Source of the DNA: Chryseobacterium gleum
GTDB taxonomy: Bacteria > Bacteroidota > Bacteroidia > Flavobacteriales > Schleiferiaceae
Length of the DNA stretch: 64,000 bases
Direction: 5' to 3'
Assembly: GCA_945883565.1 (NCBI GenBank)
Contig: CAMCXO010000008.1
Location: forward strand, 1 to 64,000
The notes beneath the pieces were generated by a model. The model was not told the origin of the DNA, searched no databases, and saw nothing but the letters and a program-made list of their open reading frames with translations. Positions 25,322 to 33,220 of the stretch are shown one piece after another (positions within the stretch are counted from its first letter, which is position 1; each line of letters begins with the position of its first letter). The translations under genes and the position numbers were made by a program.

Positions 25322-26329
25322 ATGAAAATTATAGTTCCCATGGCAGGCCGCGGCAAACGCATGCGCCCCCATACCCTAAGCGTTCCCAAACCGCTAATTC
25401 CTATTGCCGGAAAACCCATTGTACAGCGTTTGGTTGAAGACATTGTAGAAGTTTGCGGACAGGCGGTTAATGAAGTGGCTTTTATTATAGGCGACTTTGG
25501 CGATCAGGTTGAAAAAGACCTTATTGCGGTAGCCGAAAGCAAAGGCGCCAAGGGAAGTATTTACTACCAAGACCAACCGCTGGGGACAGCCCATGCCATT
25601 TTATGCGCAGCCAACAGCTTAGAAGGCCCTGTGGTAGTGGCCTTTGCCGATACCCTGTTTCGCGCCGATTTTGTACTTGATACCGCTTCAGATGGCGTTA
25701 TTTGGACCAACAGGGTTAACGATCCCCGGCAATTTGGGGTGGTGAAAAAGGATGCCGATGGCGTTATTACCGACTTTGTTGAAAAACCCGAAACCTTTGT
25801 AAGCGACGAAGCCATTATTGGCATTTACTACTTCCGTGATGGCGCCAATTTGCGTAGCGAGCTGCAATATTTAATAGACCACAACATTACCGACAAGGGC
25901 GAATACCAACTTACCGATGCCCTGTCGAATATGAAAAACAAAGGCCTGCGCTTTACTTCGGGTACTGTAAACGACTGGATGGACTGCGGAAACAAAGACA
26001 TTACGGTTGATACCAATGCGCGTGTATTGGGCTACATTCAAGGCAAAGAACAACTTCGTGCCCCTTCGGCGTTGGTAGAAAACAGCGAAATAACAGAGCC
26101 TTGTATGTTGGCAGAAGGCGTGGTGGTGCGCAATTCCAAAATAGGTCCGGGCGTTAGTATAGGGGCTGGAACTTTGATCGAGAACTGCCACATTAACCGA
26201 GCCATTATTGGTGAGGCCTGTAAACTTGAAAATGTAAATCTGGAAAACTCTATGATTGGCAACTTTGTGCGGTTCAACGGAAAGTTCACCCATGTAAGCA
26301 TAGGCGATTACTCAACCCTTGACCAATAA
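25322..26329 (+). CDS. Sugar-phosphate nucleotidyltransferase with left-handed beta-helix
   Basis: 335 residues. The N-terminal nucleotidyltransferase has the signature MAGRGKRMRPHTLSVPKP (GxGxRxxPxTxxxPKP with the catalytic Arg and Lys) and DTLFRADF for the metal-binding Asp. From about 245 there are hexapeptide repeats (VENSEITEPCMLAEGVVV, NSKIGPGVSIGAGTLI), a left-handed beta-helix as in GlmU or related enzymes. It activates a sugar phosphate as a nucleotide sugar, probably glucose or a related sugar, but the exact substrate cannot be read. Lies between dut and a TPR gene whose start overlaps its stop. Confidence 0.9.
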   Translation: MKIIVPMAGRGKRMRPHTLSVPKPLIPIAGKPIVQRLVEDIVEVCGQAVNEVAFIIGDFGDQVEKDLIAVAESKGAKGSIYYQDQPLGTAHAILCAANSLEGPVVVAFADTLFRADFVLDTASDGVIWTNRVNDPRQFGVVKKDADGVITDFVEKPETFVSDEAIIGIYYFRDGANLRSELQYLIDHNITDKGEYQLTDALSNMKNKGLRFTSGTVNDWMDCGNKDITVDTNARVLGYIQGKEQLRAPSALVENSEITEPCMLAEGVVVRNSKIGPGVSIGAGTLIENCHINRAIIGEACKLENVNLENSMIGNFVRFNGKFTHVSIGDYSTLDQ

Positions 26330-28028
26330 TTTTAATATCGGTTTTTGGCTTTTAGCCCTGCTTCCTTTCTTGCTGTTGGCTCAACCGAGCGAACCACAGC
26401 CAAAGAATGGGCAGGGCTTTGAGCATTTCTTTTGGGAAGCCCAGAAGTTTAAAGTAAGCGATCGTTCAAAGGAGGCTTTGTTGGCTTTTGTAAAGTGTGA
26501 TTCCATTGAGCCGGGGAACGCCCTTATTTTGATGGAAATAAGCAAAATGCACTTTAAACTAAAAGAAATAGAACCCGCTGTTAACTACGCCCAAATGGCC
26601 GCCGAAGCCGAGGAGGCAGGGTTTTGGCACAAACAGCATTTGGCCGATTTATACATCTTTTTGGGCGATTTCAACAGGGCGGCAGAAATATTAGAATCGG
26701 CTCTAGCCACAGAAAACGGCTGGAACGATGCCTATTTTCAATTGGCAGGGGTGTATTTTGAAAGCGGGCAGCTTGACAAAGGGTTGGCGATTACCGAAAA
26801 AATTGAATCGCTTAGAGGCATCGACCCTGAAATGTCGCTCCAACGAAAACAAATCTTCTTATTGAGAGGTGAACTCGATAAAGCCCTTCAGGAAATTGAT
26901 AAACTCATAGTGGCATTTCCGAACGATTACGCTTATGCCCTAGAAAAGGCAGAGGTTCTGTCGGCCAATAACCGGGAGGAAGATGCGTTTAAACTTTGGA
27001 ATCTGGTTTTAAAAAACCATCCGCAGCAGGCTCATGCCCATTTGCGTTTGGCTAAATGGCACCAGCAAAAAAAAGATTTTGATAAGTCGTATTTCCATTT
27101 AAAAAACGCCTTGGCAAGTCCCGAATTGGGCATCGACGATAAAATATCGGTGCTTTTGAGTTACTATCAACTTACCGAAAAAGACCCACGACTCTTGCCT
27201 CAAGCCTATGAGTTGATCCATTTCACCGAAACTTCTAGTCCCGAAGACCCCAAGATTTACGCCATGAAAGGCGATTTCCTGCTTCGTGAAAACCGTTCAG
27301 ATGAAGCCCTTACCGCCTACAAAAAGGCTTTGTCTTTCTCCGAAGGCAACAAATATGAAATTTGGCAGCAGGTTTTGCTCATTTACGCCCAGAAAAATAT
27401 GTACGATGCCTTGCTGGAGGCTGGTCCGGAAGTCATAGAAACCTTTCCTGCTCAACCTATCCCCTATTTGGTTTACGGGCTGGCGCTTTGGCAAACCAAA
27501 AACCTTGAAAAAGGGGCTAAAACCCTTAACAATGGTTTGAATTTAACCTATGGGAATAAGGCGTTGGAGGCCGAGTTTCATGGCTATTTGGCGCAGGTTG
27601 AGTACGAATTGAAAAACCTCGACAAGTCGTTTACCCACTTCGAAAAGGCAATCAAACTTCAGCCCGACAATGCCCTTCTTCTCAATAATTACGCTTATTA
27701 TCTGGCCGAAAACAAGCGGGATTTGCAAAAGGCTTTAACAATGACCGAAAAATCGAACCGATTGGAACCAAATTCCGACACCTACCTCGATACCTGGGCC
27801 TGGGTGCTCTTCCGTTTAAACAGATTTGCCGAAGCTTTAGAAAAAATAGAAACCGCCTTAGCCCAAAATCAAAAACCTGGTGGGTTGCTGTTAGAGCATA
27901 AAGGCGATATTTTGTTTAAACTAAATAGGGCAGCCGAAGCCATTGACTGCTGGCAAAAAGCCGATTTAGAAGGGGGAGGCTCTGTAAACCTTAAGAAGAA
28001 ACTAGCCGATGGCAACTGGTATGAATAA
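26319..28028 (+). CDS. Tetratricopeptide-repeat protein with signal peptide
   Basis: 569 residues. A TTG start at 26319 gives a hydrophobic export signal (IGFWLLALLPFLLLAQ) and overlaps the previous stop by 11 bp. The rest is a series of TPR units (for example AYFQLAGVYFESGQLDKGLA, LLNNYAYYLAENKRDLQKAL, TWAWVLFRLNRFAEALEKIE), about a dozen. Periplasmic TPR proteins in Bacteroidetes are scaffolds for envelope assembly; this one is followed by a DUF4292 lipoprotein and an EnvC-like protein, a gene order often seen in this phylum. The specific role is unknown. Confidence 0.85.
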   Translation: MTNNFNIGFWLLALLPFLLLAQPSEPQPKNGQGFEHFFWEAQKFKVSDRSKEALLAFVKCDSIEPGNALILMEISKMHFKLKEIEPAVNYAQMAAEAEEAGFWHKQHLADLYIFLGDFNRAAEILESALATENGWNDAYFQLAGVYFESGQLDKGLAITEKIESLRGIDPEMSLQRKQIFLLRGELDKALQEIDKLIVAFPNDYAYALEKAEVLSANNREEDAFKLWNLVLKNHPQQAHAHLRLAKWHQQKKDFDKSYFHLKNALASPELGIDDKISVLLSYYQLTEKDPRLLPQAYELIHFTETSSPEDPKIYAMKGDFLLRENRSDEALTAYKKALSFSEGNKYEIWQQVLLIYAQKNMYDALLEAGPEVIETFPAQPIPYLVYGLALWQTKNLEKGAKTLNNGLNLTYGNKALEAEFHGYLAQVEYELKNLDKSFTHFEKAIKLQPDNALLLNNYAYYLAENKRDLQKALTMTEKSNRLEPNSDTYLDTWAWVLFRLNRFAEALEKIETALAQNQKPGGLLLEHKGDILFKLNRAAEAIDCWQKADLEGGGSVNLKKKLADGNWYE

Positions 28029-28800
28029 GTGGTTGGCGGTGGCTCTGCTCATTTTGAGTTTGGCCGCTTGTAAATCCAAACGCCAAATGGTTCCCAATTC
28101 CAATGAACCCGTATTGGAAAGCAAGCCCAAGGTAACCTTATTGAGCCAAATGAACGATGCCCGGTTTGAGCCCCAATACTTTGGTTTCAAGGGCAATGGG
28201 TCTTTTTTGCAGGGCAGTACCCGGCTTCCGTTTCAAATGGAGCTACGTTTAGAAAAAGACAAAGCCATTTGGGCCGATTTTGCCGACCCCATTCTGGGCA
28301 TTCGCCTTATTCGGGTATTCTTAACGCCCGACAGCGCTTGGGCTGTAAACCGCATAGAAAGAACTTATTACAGAGGAAGTTTGGAACAATTACTCAAATT
28401 AATTGGAGGCGAGGGTCTGGGTTTTCAACATGTTCAGGAAGTGCTTTTGGCTAACTTTCCGAAAGATGCACAATTGATAGATTTAAGAGAAAACCTCGAT
28501 GGACTGCTTATTCCGGAACCTGAGGTGGTAAAAGCAGGACCCTTGGGCGAATTGTATCAGGGCAGAATCACCAAAAGCCAACTAAGGCCATTGTCGTACA
28601 CCCTTCAAAAAAACAAGCGAACCCTAGAGGTAGAGTATGGCGATTATTTGGAACAACCTTTTGGGAAATATCCCGAATCGTTAAAGTTTAAACTTAACAC
28701 CCAGCCCATTCGAGAACTCGAACTCGACCTCAGCCAGTTCCACAACGAGCTTCGTCCTATGCCATTTAGTATTCCGTCTGATTACAAACCCATGAAATGA
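28009..28800 (+). CDS. DUF4292 lipoprotein (LolB-like fold)
   Basis: 263 residues, or 259 from the internal ATG at 28021, which gives the better lipoprotein signal (MNKWLAVALLILSLAACKSK, lipobox LAAC). The body fits DUF4292 as I know it: FKGNGSFLQGSTRLPF, KDKAIWADFADPILGIRLIRV, VNRIERTYYRGSLEQLLKL. DUF4292 proteins share a LolB/VioE-like barrel and may take part in lipid or lipoprotein handling in the periplasm; the function is unproven. It overlaps the TPR gene by 20 bp and the EnvC-like gene by 4 bp (ATGA). Confidence 0.85.
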   Translation: MATGMNKWLAVALLILSLAACKSKRQMVPNSNEPVLESKPKVTLLSQMNDARFEPQYFGFKGNGSFLQGSTRLPFQMELRLEKDKAIWADFADPILGIRLIRVFLTPDSAWAVNRIERTYYRGSLEQLLKLIGGEGLGFQHVQEVLLANFPKDAQLIDLRENLDGLLIPEPEVVKAGPLGELYQGRITKSQLRPLSYTLQKNKRTLEVEYGDYLEQPFGKYPESLKFKLNTQPIRELELDLSQFHNELRPMPFSIPSDYKPMK

Positions 28801-30146
28801 CCATAAAACACTTGGGCTTTTTGCTCTTGGCCTTGGTGTTTGCAAATCAGGCCTTTGCCCAAAAAGACAAAAAAGAAAAGTTACAGCTGCAAAGGGCCAA
28901 ACTGCTCGACGAAATTGCGCTGGCCAATAAAATATTAGAAGAAACCCGCGAAAATCAGGTTTTTAGTGTGGCACAGGTGGAAGCCCTTCTGCAAAAAATT
29001 GCCATGCGAGAAAAGCTGCTCAAAAACCTACAGAACGAAATCGAATTTATAGAAGACGATATAGATCAAACCCAAAAAGTTATAACCAAAAGCGAAGCAA
29101 AATTGCTTGAGTTGCGCGAGCAATATGCCAACATGATTCGCTCAGCTCAGCGCCACAAAAACCGACTTAGCCGATTGCTTTTCTTGCTGAGCTCCAGTTC
29201 TTTTAATCAGGCCATTTTGAGAATGGAGTACATGAAGCAACTTGCCGAACACCGCCGAAAACACATCGAGCGCATTGCGGCAGAGAAAGAAAGCTTAAAA
29301 GAAGCCTTAACCGAACTTGAAAAAAGGCGATCGAATAAATTGCAACTGCTGAAAGAAAAAGAACAAGAAGTGGGCATTATGCAGTCGGATATGCAAAAAA
29401 CTGAAGATGCCATTAAGGCTTTGAAACAGCAAGAAAAAGAAATGCTCAAACAAATTGAGCAAAAGCGCAAGCAATCGGCTCAATTAGAAAGTGAAATTCA
29501 ACGCATTATAAAAGAAGAACTGGCCAAAGCCCGCGCCTTGGCTGTTCGCAAATCTCTGGAAGAAAGAGCCAAAAAAGCCGGCCTTATTAAAGGAAAAGAC
29601 TTCGATAACAATACCAAGTCTTCTAAAATTGAGGAGTTAATTGCCAAAAAACTGGCCGCAGCCAATGTTAAGCCGGCCGAACCTAAACCGGCTCCTGAAT
29701 TTGAACTCACGCCCGAAGGACAGCTTATTGCCGATAACTTCACCAAGAATAAGGGTGCCCTTCCTTGGCCTGTTGAAAAAGGCATCATAACAGGTTTCTT
29801 CGGAAAACATCCGCACCCGATAGCCAAAAGTGTGGTAATTAACAACAATGGTATCGACATTGCCACCGAAGCCGGTGCAATGGCCAGGGCGGTTTTTGAG
29901 GGGGAAGTAAGTAAAGTGGTGGTGATACCTTATGGCACTTTTGCGGTAATTATTCGGCATGGCAATTATTTCTCGGTTTACGACAACATTGCAGAGGTAT
30001 TGGTAAAACAAGGCGATAAAGTGAAAACCAAACAAGCCATTGGTAAAATCCATACCGATTCACGCGAGGGTAAAACCTCATTGCACTTCGAAATATGGAT
30101 GAACAGCACCGTGCAAAACCCACAGCCATGGTTATTCAAAAAATAA
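28797..30146 (+). CDS. EnvC-like murein hydrolase activator (M23 fold, zinc ligands lost)
   Basis: 449 residues. Signal peptide (to AFAQ, about residue 22), then a long coiled coil from about 25 to 250, then a LytM/M23 domain from about 320. EnvC proteins activate amidases at the division septum and do not cut peptidoglycan themselves. Here the expected M23 zinc ligands are replaced: NNNGIDIATEAG has Asn where the first His should be, and the final HxH is LHFEIW. This agrees with an activator rather than an enzyme. Its start is coupled to the DUF4292 gene by an ATGA overlap. The next gene's chosen start (30128) lies inside its 3' end. Confidence 0.88.
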   Translation: MTIKHLGFLLLALVFANQAFAQKDKKEKLQLQRAKLLDEIALANKILEETRENQVFSVAQVEALLQKIAMREKLLKNLQNEIEFIEDDIDQTQKVITKSEAKLLELREQYANMIRSAQRHKNRLSRLLFLLSSSSFNQAILRMEYMKQLAEHRRKHIERIAAEKESLKEALTELEKRRSNKLQLLKEKEQEVGIMQSDMQKTEDAIKALKQQEKEMLKQIEQKRKQSAQLESEIQRIIKEELAKARALAVRKSLEERAKKAGLIKGKDFDNNTKSSKIEELIAKKLAAANVKPAEPKPAPEFELTPEGQLIADNFTKNKGALPWPVEKGIITGFFGKHPHPIAKSVVINNNGIDIATEAGAMARAVFEGEVSKVVVIPYGTFAVIIRHGNYFSVYDNIAEVLVKQGDKVKTKQAIGKIHTDSREGKTSLHFEIWMNSTVQNPQPWLFKK

Positions 30147-31213
30147 AAACCGTCATCAATTCCCATCAACTAATTTGGTTGGGCTGTTTGTCGATTTTCC
30201 TTTTGCAATGCAAAACAGAGCCTAAATTAAGCGAGGCTGGCGAGTCCTTTAAAAAAGAACTGCTTAATGCTTGGTTTGCAGTTGAACCCAACCGCGAAGC
30301 GAGCGGTATAGCGTTTATGCCAAACGGACAATTTGAAGTGTATTCCTTTTCAGAAACCACCTCCAATTCTGAAACCAAACAAGGAAGTTGGCAGTTGTTT
30401 GCCGATTCAACCTTAAGCCTTCAATTTAATGAAGAGCAGATTGAAAACTGGCGCTTTACCGGCAAACAAATTGAGCCCTCTAAAACCTCTTCGCTTTCTA
30501 AATCCGGGCAATTGCTTTCTGTTTTTTCGCCATTTAAATCTTGGGTAGATTCGGTTTTTGCAAATATTCCGGCTCCGGCTAAGCGAACTTTTGTAGCCAA
30601 GGGAACGGGACCAAACTGGCAGCTTCAAATAAGCCAAACCGATAATTTGTTGTTCTCTATGGATGGCATGTCGCCATTTGAGCTTGAAGTAGTTGAAAAA
30701 ACCGAATTGGGAGGGGGGAATAAGCGCTATTTAACCCAATCAAAACTGGGCAATTGGGAGATTTTTGTTAAGCTCGAGCCTTGTTTACATGCCCCTGCCA
30801 AACAAACGCACCCCTACACCCTAAATTTGAATACCGAAAGCGCAGCCCTTCAAGCATGCGGCTTTTACAACGACCCTCTGCCTTTAAACAGTCCGGTTTG
30901 GCAATTACAACCTACGCAAACCAACGAGCTTTCTTCCGAAAGCAAAACGGAATTCTTCTTCGACCTCAATAAAAACCGCGTTCTGGCCACCAATTCATGC
31001 TCCGCATTTTATGGAAGGGTTGAATTAAAAGAGGGCAAACTGGCTTTTGGATCTTCCATATTTACAAATGCTTTCAATTGCTCTAACCCAACAAATGGCC
31101 ATAAGCTTTTGGAATCTTTAAAAGGAAAAACCTGCGATTTTTCATTGGAAAATGATAGACTGCGTATTACCCACGATACTTTGGTTTTCGAATTAAGCCC
31201 CAAAATTTTTTAG
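30128..31213 (+). CDS. Lipoprotein with C-terminal META/HslJ-like domain
   Basis: From ATG 30128 the product has a lipoprotein signal (LGCLSIFLLQC, lipobox LLQC); an upstream ATG at 30095 would add 11 charged residues inside the EnvC-like gene and is less likely. The N-terminal part is unrecognised, with several Trp and Ser. The last 130 residues resemble the META domain: FFFDLNKNRVLATNSCSAFYG (conserved N-C near the start), LAFGSSIFTNAFNC, and DRLRITHDTLVFEL. META proteins are often envelope-stress or antibiotic-resistance factors (HslJ). About 360 residues. Confidence 0.75.
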   Translation: MVIQKIKTVINSHQLIWLGCLSIFLLQCKTEPKLSEAGESFKKELLNAWFAVEPNREASGIAFMPNGQFEVYSFSETTSNSETKQGSWQLFADSTLSLQFNEEQIENWRFTGKQIEPSKTSSLSKSGQLLSVFSPFKSWVDSVFANIPAPAKRTFVAKGTGPNWQLQISQTDNLLFSMDGMSPFELEVVEKTELGGGNKRYLTQSKLGNWEIFVKLEPCLHAPAKQTHPYTLNLNTESAALQACGFYNDPLPLNSPVWQLQPTQTNELSSESKTEFFFDLNKNRVLATNSCSAFYGRVELKEGKLAFGSSIFTNAFNCSNPTNGHKLLESLKGKTCDFSLENDRLRITHDTLVFELSPKIF

Positions 31214-31228
31214 TGGTATTATTAGAAT

Positions 31229-32026
31229 ATGCTCCACCCCAAAAGCGGACAGAACAAACACAATGAATTTGATGCTGAATTTGAAGCCATCAAGCCTGCA
31301 TTATTGTCGTATTTCTACCGCTTGGCTGCAAACCGCGAAGATGCCGAAGACTTACTTCACGATACATACCTTAAATCCCGTGAAAAAATAGACGGGTTTA
31401 GGGCCGAAGGCACATTCAAGTCATGGGTTTTTACAATAGGTACCCGATTGGCGATTGATCACAAGCGCGTTAAAAACCGCTGGCCCGAAAATGCTCAAGA
31501 CCGCTGTAAATCGGCAGCAACAGAAAATGAGCAACTAGCCAGGCGCATGGTTAATGCTTTCGAGAACCAAACAGAACAGCGCTTCGATATTGCCGAGCAC
31601 ATCCATTACTGTTTCACCTGCTTAGCCAAAAATTTGGAATTGAATAAGCAGCTCGTATTGGTTTTAAAGGAGGTTTATCAATTCAAAGTCAGAGAAATCG
31701 CCCAAATTGTGGGACTAACCCAAGGGGTAGTTAAACATGTATTGCTGCAAGGAAGGCGTGAGCTTCAAACCAAGTACGAAAACCGTTGCGCCTTAATTAA
31801 TAAGAATGGTGTTTGCTATCAATGTGCTGAGTTAAACAATTACTTCGAAAAAAGTCGGAATGCCGAGGTCAAAATAGGGCAATTGGGCTTTTTGAAAAAT
31901 GGCGATAGCCAAGCAAACTTCAAAAAACGAATGAGTATAATTCAAAAAATTAATCCGATAAACGGCAATGGGGCCTTGCTGGAGGACACCATTCTTCAAA
32001 TATTGCGGGAATCTATTGGGGATTAA
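31229..32026 (+). CDS. ECF-type RNA polymerase sigma factor with cysteine-bearing extension
   Basis: 265 residues. Sigma region 2 about 18-85 (LLSYFYRLAANREDAEDLLHDTYLK, then FRAEGTFKSWVFTIGTRLAIDHKR) and region 4 about 130-185 (QLVLVLKEVYQFKVREIAQIVGLTQG). After region 4 comes an 80-residue tail with the motif CALINKNGVCYQCAELN, containing three Cys (C-x(8)-C-x-x-C), which may bind metal or sense redox; typical ECF factors end soon after region 4. No anti-sigma gene stands beside it, so the tail may serve regulation. It has 15 bp spacing from the META lipoprotein gene and no obvious promoter of its own. Confidence 0.88.
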   Translation: MLHPKSGQNKHNEFDAEFEAIKPALLSYFYRLAANREDAEDLLHDTYLKSREKIDGFRAEGTFKSWVFTIGTRLAIDHKRVKNRWPENAQDRCKSAATENEQLARRMVNAFENQTEQRFDIAEHIHYCFTCLAKNLELNKQLVLVLKEVYQFKVREIAQIVGLTQGVVKHVLLQGRRELQTKYENRCALINKNGVCYQCAELNNYFEKSRNAEVKIGQLGFLKNGDSQANFKKRMSIIQKINPINGNGALLEDTILQILRESIGD

Positions 32027-32091
32027 ACAAATTTTCGACCGTTTTTTTGATTTTAACCGTCATATACATAGAACGATAACTTAAAATCTTT

Positions 32092-32967
32092 ATGACCAAA
32101 GCAGAACTCTTAAAACTCCATCCTTGGTTGGATGGAAATGACTACCCTTTCAAAAACCACTTTTTCCGCCTACCCATGGGCAATATGCACTATGTAGACG
32201 AAGGAAAAGGAGAACCTATAGTGATGGTGCACGGCAATCCCGCTTGGGGCTACGAATTCAGGCACATAATTCGGGAAATGTCGAAAACGCATAGATGCAT
32301 TGTTCCTGACCATATAGGCTTTGGATTAAGCGACAAACCTTCTAACTGGTCGTATTTACCTATACTGCATGCTCAAAATCTGGAAGCTTTGCTTGACTCC
32401 CTCAATTTAAAAAACATCACTTTGGTCGTAAACGACTGGGGCGGCCCTATTGGTTTGTCGTATGCCATTAACCACCCTACTCGAATTAAAAAACTGGTCA
32501 TTTTAAACACTTGGCTTTGGAGTGTTGAAAAAGAAAAGCATTTTGAACAATTTAGTCGATTTATGGGCGGACCAATTGGTCGTTTCTTAACCCGTAACTT
32601 CAATTTCTTTGGTAAAGTGGTGGTAAAAAAGGCCGTTGGTAACCCGAAAAACTTAAGCTCAAAGGTTCATAAACATTATTATAAGCATATGCAAAAACCC
32701 TCCGAGCGAAAGGGTTCCTATGTTTTTCCAAAAGAAATTATTGGCTCGAGCCAGTGGCTTAATGCGCTTTGGATGCAAAAGGACAACATCAACCAAATTT
32801 CAACCCATTTTGTATGGGGTATGAAAGACATAGCCTTTCGGCCCTTGGAATTAAAAAAATGGTTGGATAATTGGCATCATTATAAACTCACCCAACTACC
32901 GGATTCAGGTCATTTTCCTCAAGAAGAAGCCCCGGAAGCCGTGATAAAGGCCATACGGGAGGGTTAG
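32092..32967 (+). CDS. Haloalkane dehalogenase-like alpha/beta hydrolase
   Basis: 291 residues. Oxyanion/halide loop HGNPAW (N49), the nucleophile in VVNDWGG (D115, with W116 as potential halide-stabilising residue), and the catalytic His in SGHFPQEE (H274). The Asp nucleophile and the HGNP loop are the mark of haloalkane dehalogenases, which split carbon-halogen bonds; some members act on epoxides or other substrates. Ends 45 bp before a bidirectional hairpin (33011-33047). Starts 65 bp after the sigma factor. Confidence 0.85.
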   Translation: MTKAELLKLHPWLDGNDYPFKNHFFRLPMGNMHYVDEGKGEPIVMVHGNPAWGYEFRHIIREMSKTHRCIVPDHIGFGLSDKPSNWSYLPILHAQNLEALLDSLNLKNITLVVNDWGGPIGLSYAINHPTRIKKLVILNTWLWSVEKEKHFEQFSRFMGGPIGRFLTRNFNFFGKVVVKKAVGNPKNLSSKVHKHYYKHMQKPSERKGSYVFPKEIIGSSQWLNALWMQKDNINQISTHFVWGMKDIAFRPLELKKWLDNWHHYKLTQLPDSGHFPQEEAPEAVIKAIREG

Positions 32968-33010
32968 CCAAAAGATTATAACTTAAAACACTAAGCATCT
33001 AAGCCTGTCC

Positions 33011-33047
33011 AAAACAATAAAGCCCGCAGTGCGGGCTTTATTGTTTT
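33011..33047. terminator. Bidirectional intrinsic terminator
   Basis: Perfect 17-bp inverted repeat (left arm AAAACAATAAAGCCCGC at 33011-33027, right arm 33031-33047) with loop AGT. T-runs lie on both sides, so it ends the tRNA transcript from the minus strand and the hydrolase transcript from the plus strand. Confidence 0.9.
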
Positions 33048-33051
33048 GGAG

Positions 33052-33125
33052 CGGTCTGGACGGGACTCGAACCCGCGACCCCATGCGTGACAGGCATGTA
33101 TTCTAACCGACTGAACTACCAGACC
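33052..33125 (-). tRNA. tRNA-Asp (GTC)
   Basis: 74-nt tRNA on the minus strand. Acceptor stem GGTCTGG/CCAGACC, D-arm GTTCAGTCGGTTAGAAT, anticodon stem CATGC/GCATG enclosing loop CTGTCAC with anticodon GTC, T-arm GCGGGTTCGAGTCCCGT, discriminator G. The 3' CCA is not encoded. Followed directly by the terminator at 33011-33047 and preceded by a promoter at 33159-33189. Confidence 0.96.
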
Positions 33126-33158
33126 AATGGTATTCTTTGCAAAAGCAATTTGGGAGCG

Positions 33159-33189
33159 CGAAAATACACCCATTCCTCGATTTCACAAA
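33159..33189 (-). promoter_or_regulatory. Promoter of tRNA-Asp
   Basis: On the minus strand, TTTG (33186-33189) is followed after 19 bp by TATTTTCG (33159-33166), a good match to the Bacteroidetes -33/-7 pair TTTG and TAnnTTTG. Transcription would start about 28 nt before the tRNA. Confidence 0.6.
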
Positions 33190-33220
33190 CATTTAAAGTG
33201 TTTTTTATTCAAAGATTTAA

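Noticed and set aside
25871-26293. 140-residue frame antisense to the nucleotidyltransferase
   Set aside because: Mirror of the hexapeptide-repeat region, whose periodic codons keep the opposite strand open.
29637-30053. 138-residue frame antisense to the EnvC-like gene
   Set aside because: Mirror of a real gene, no start context or family features.
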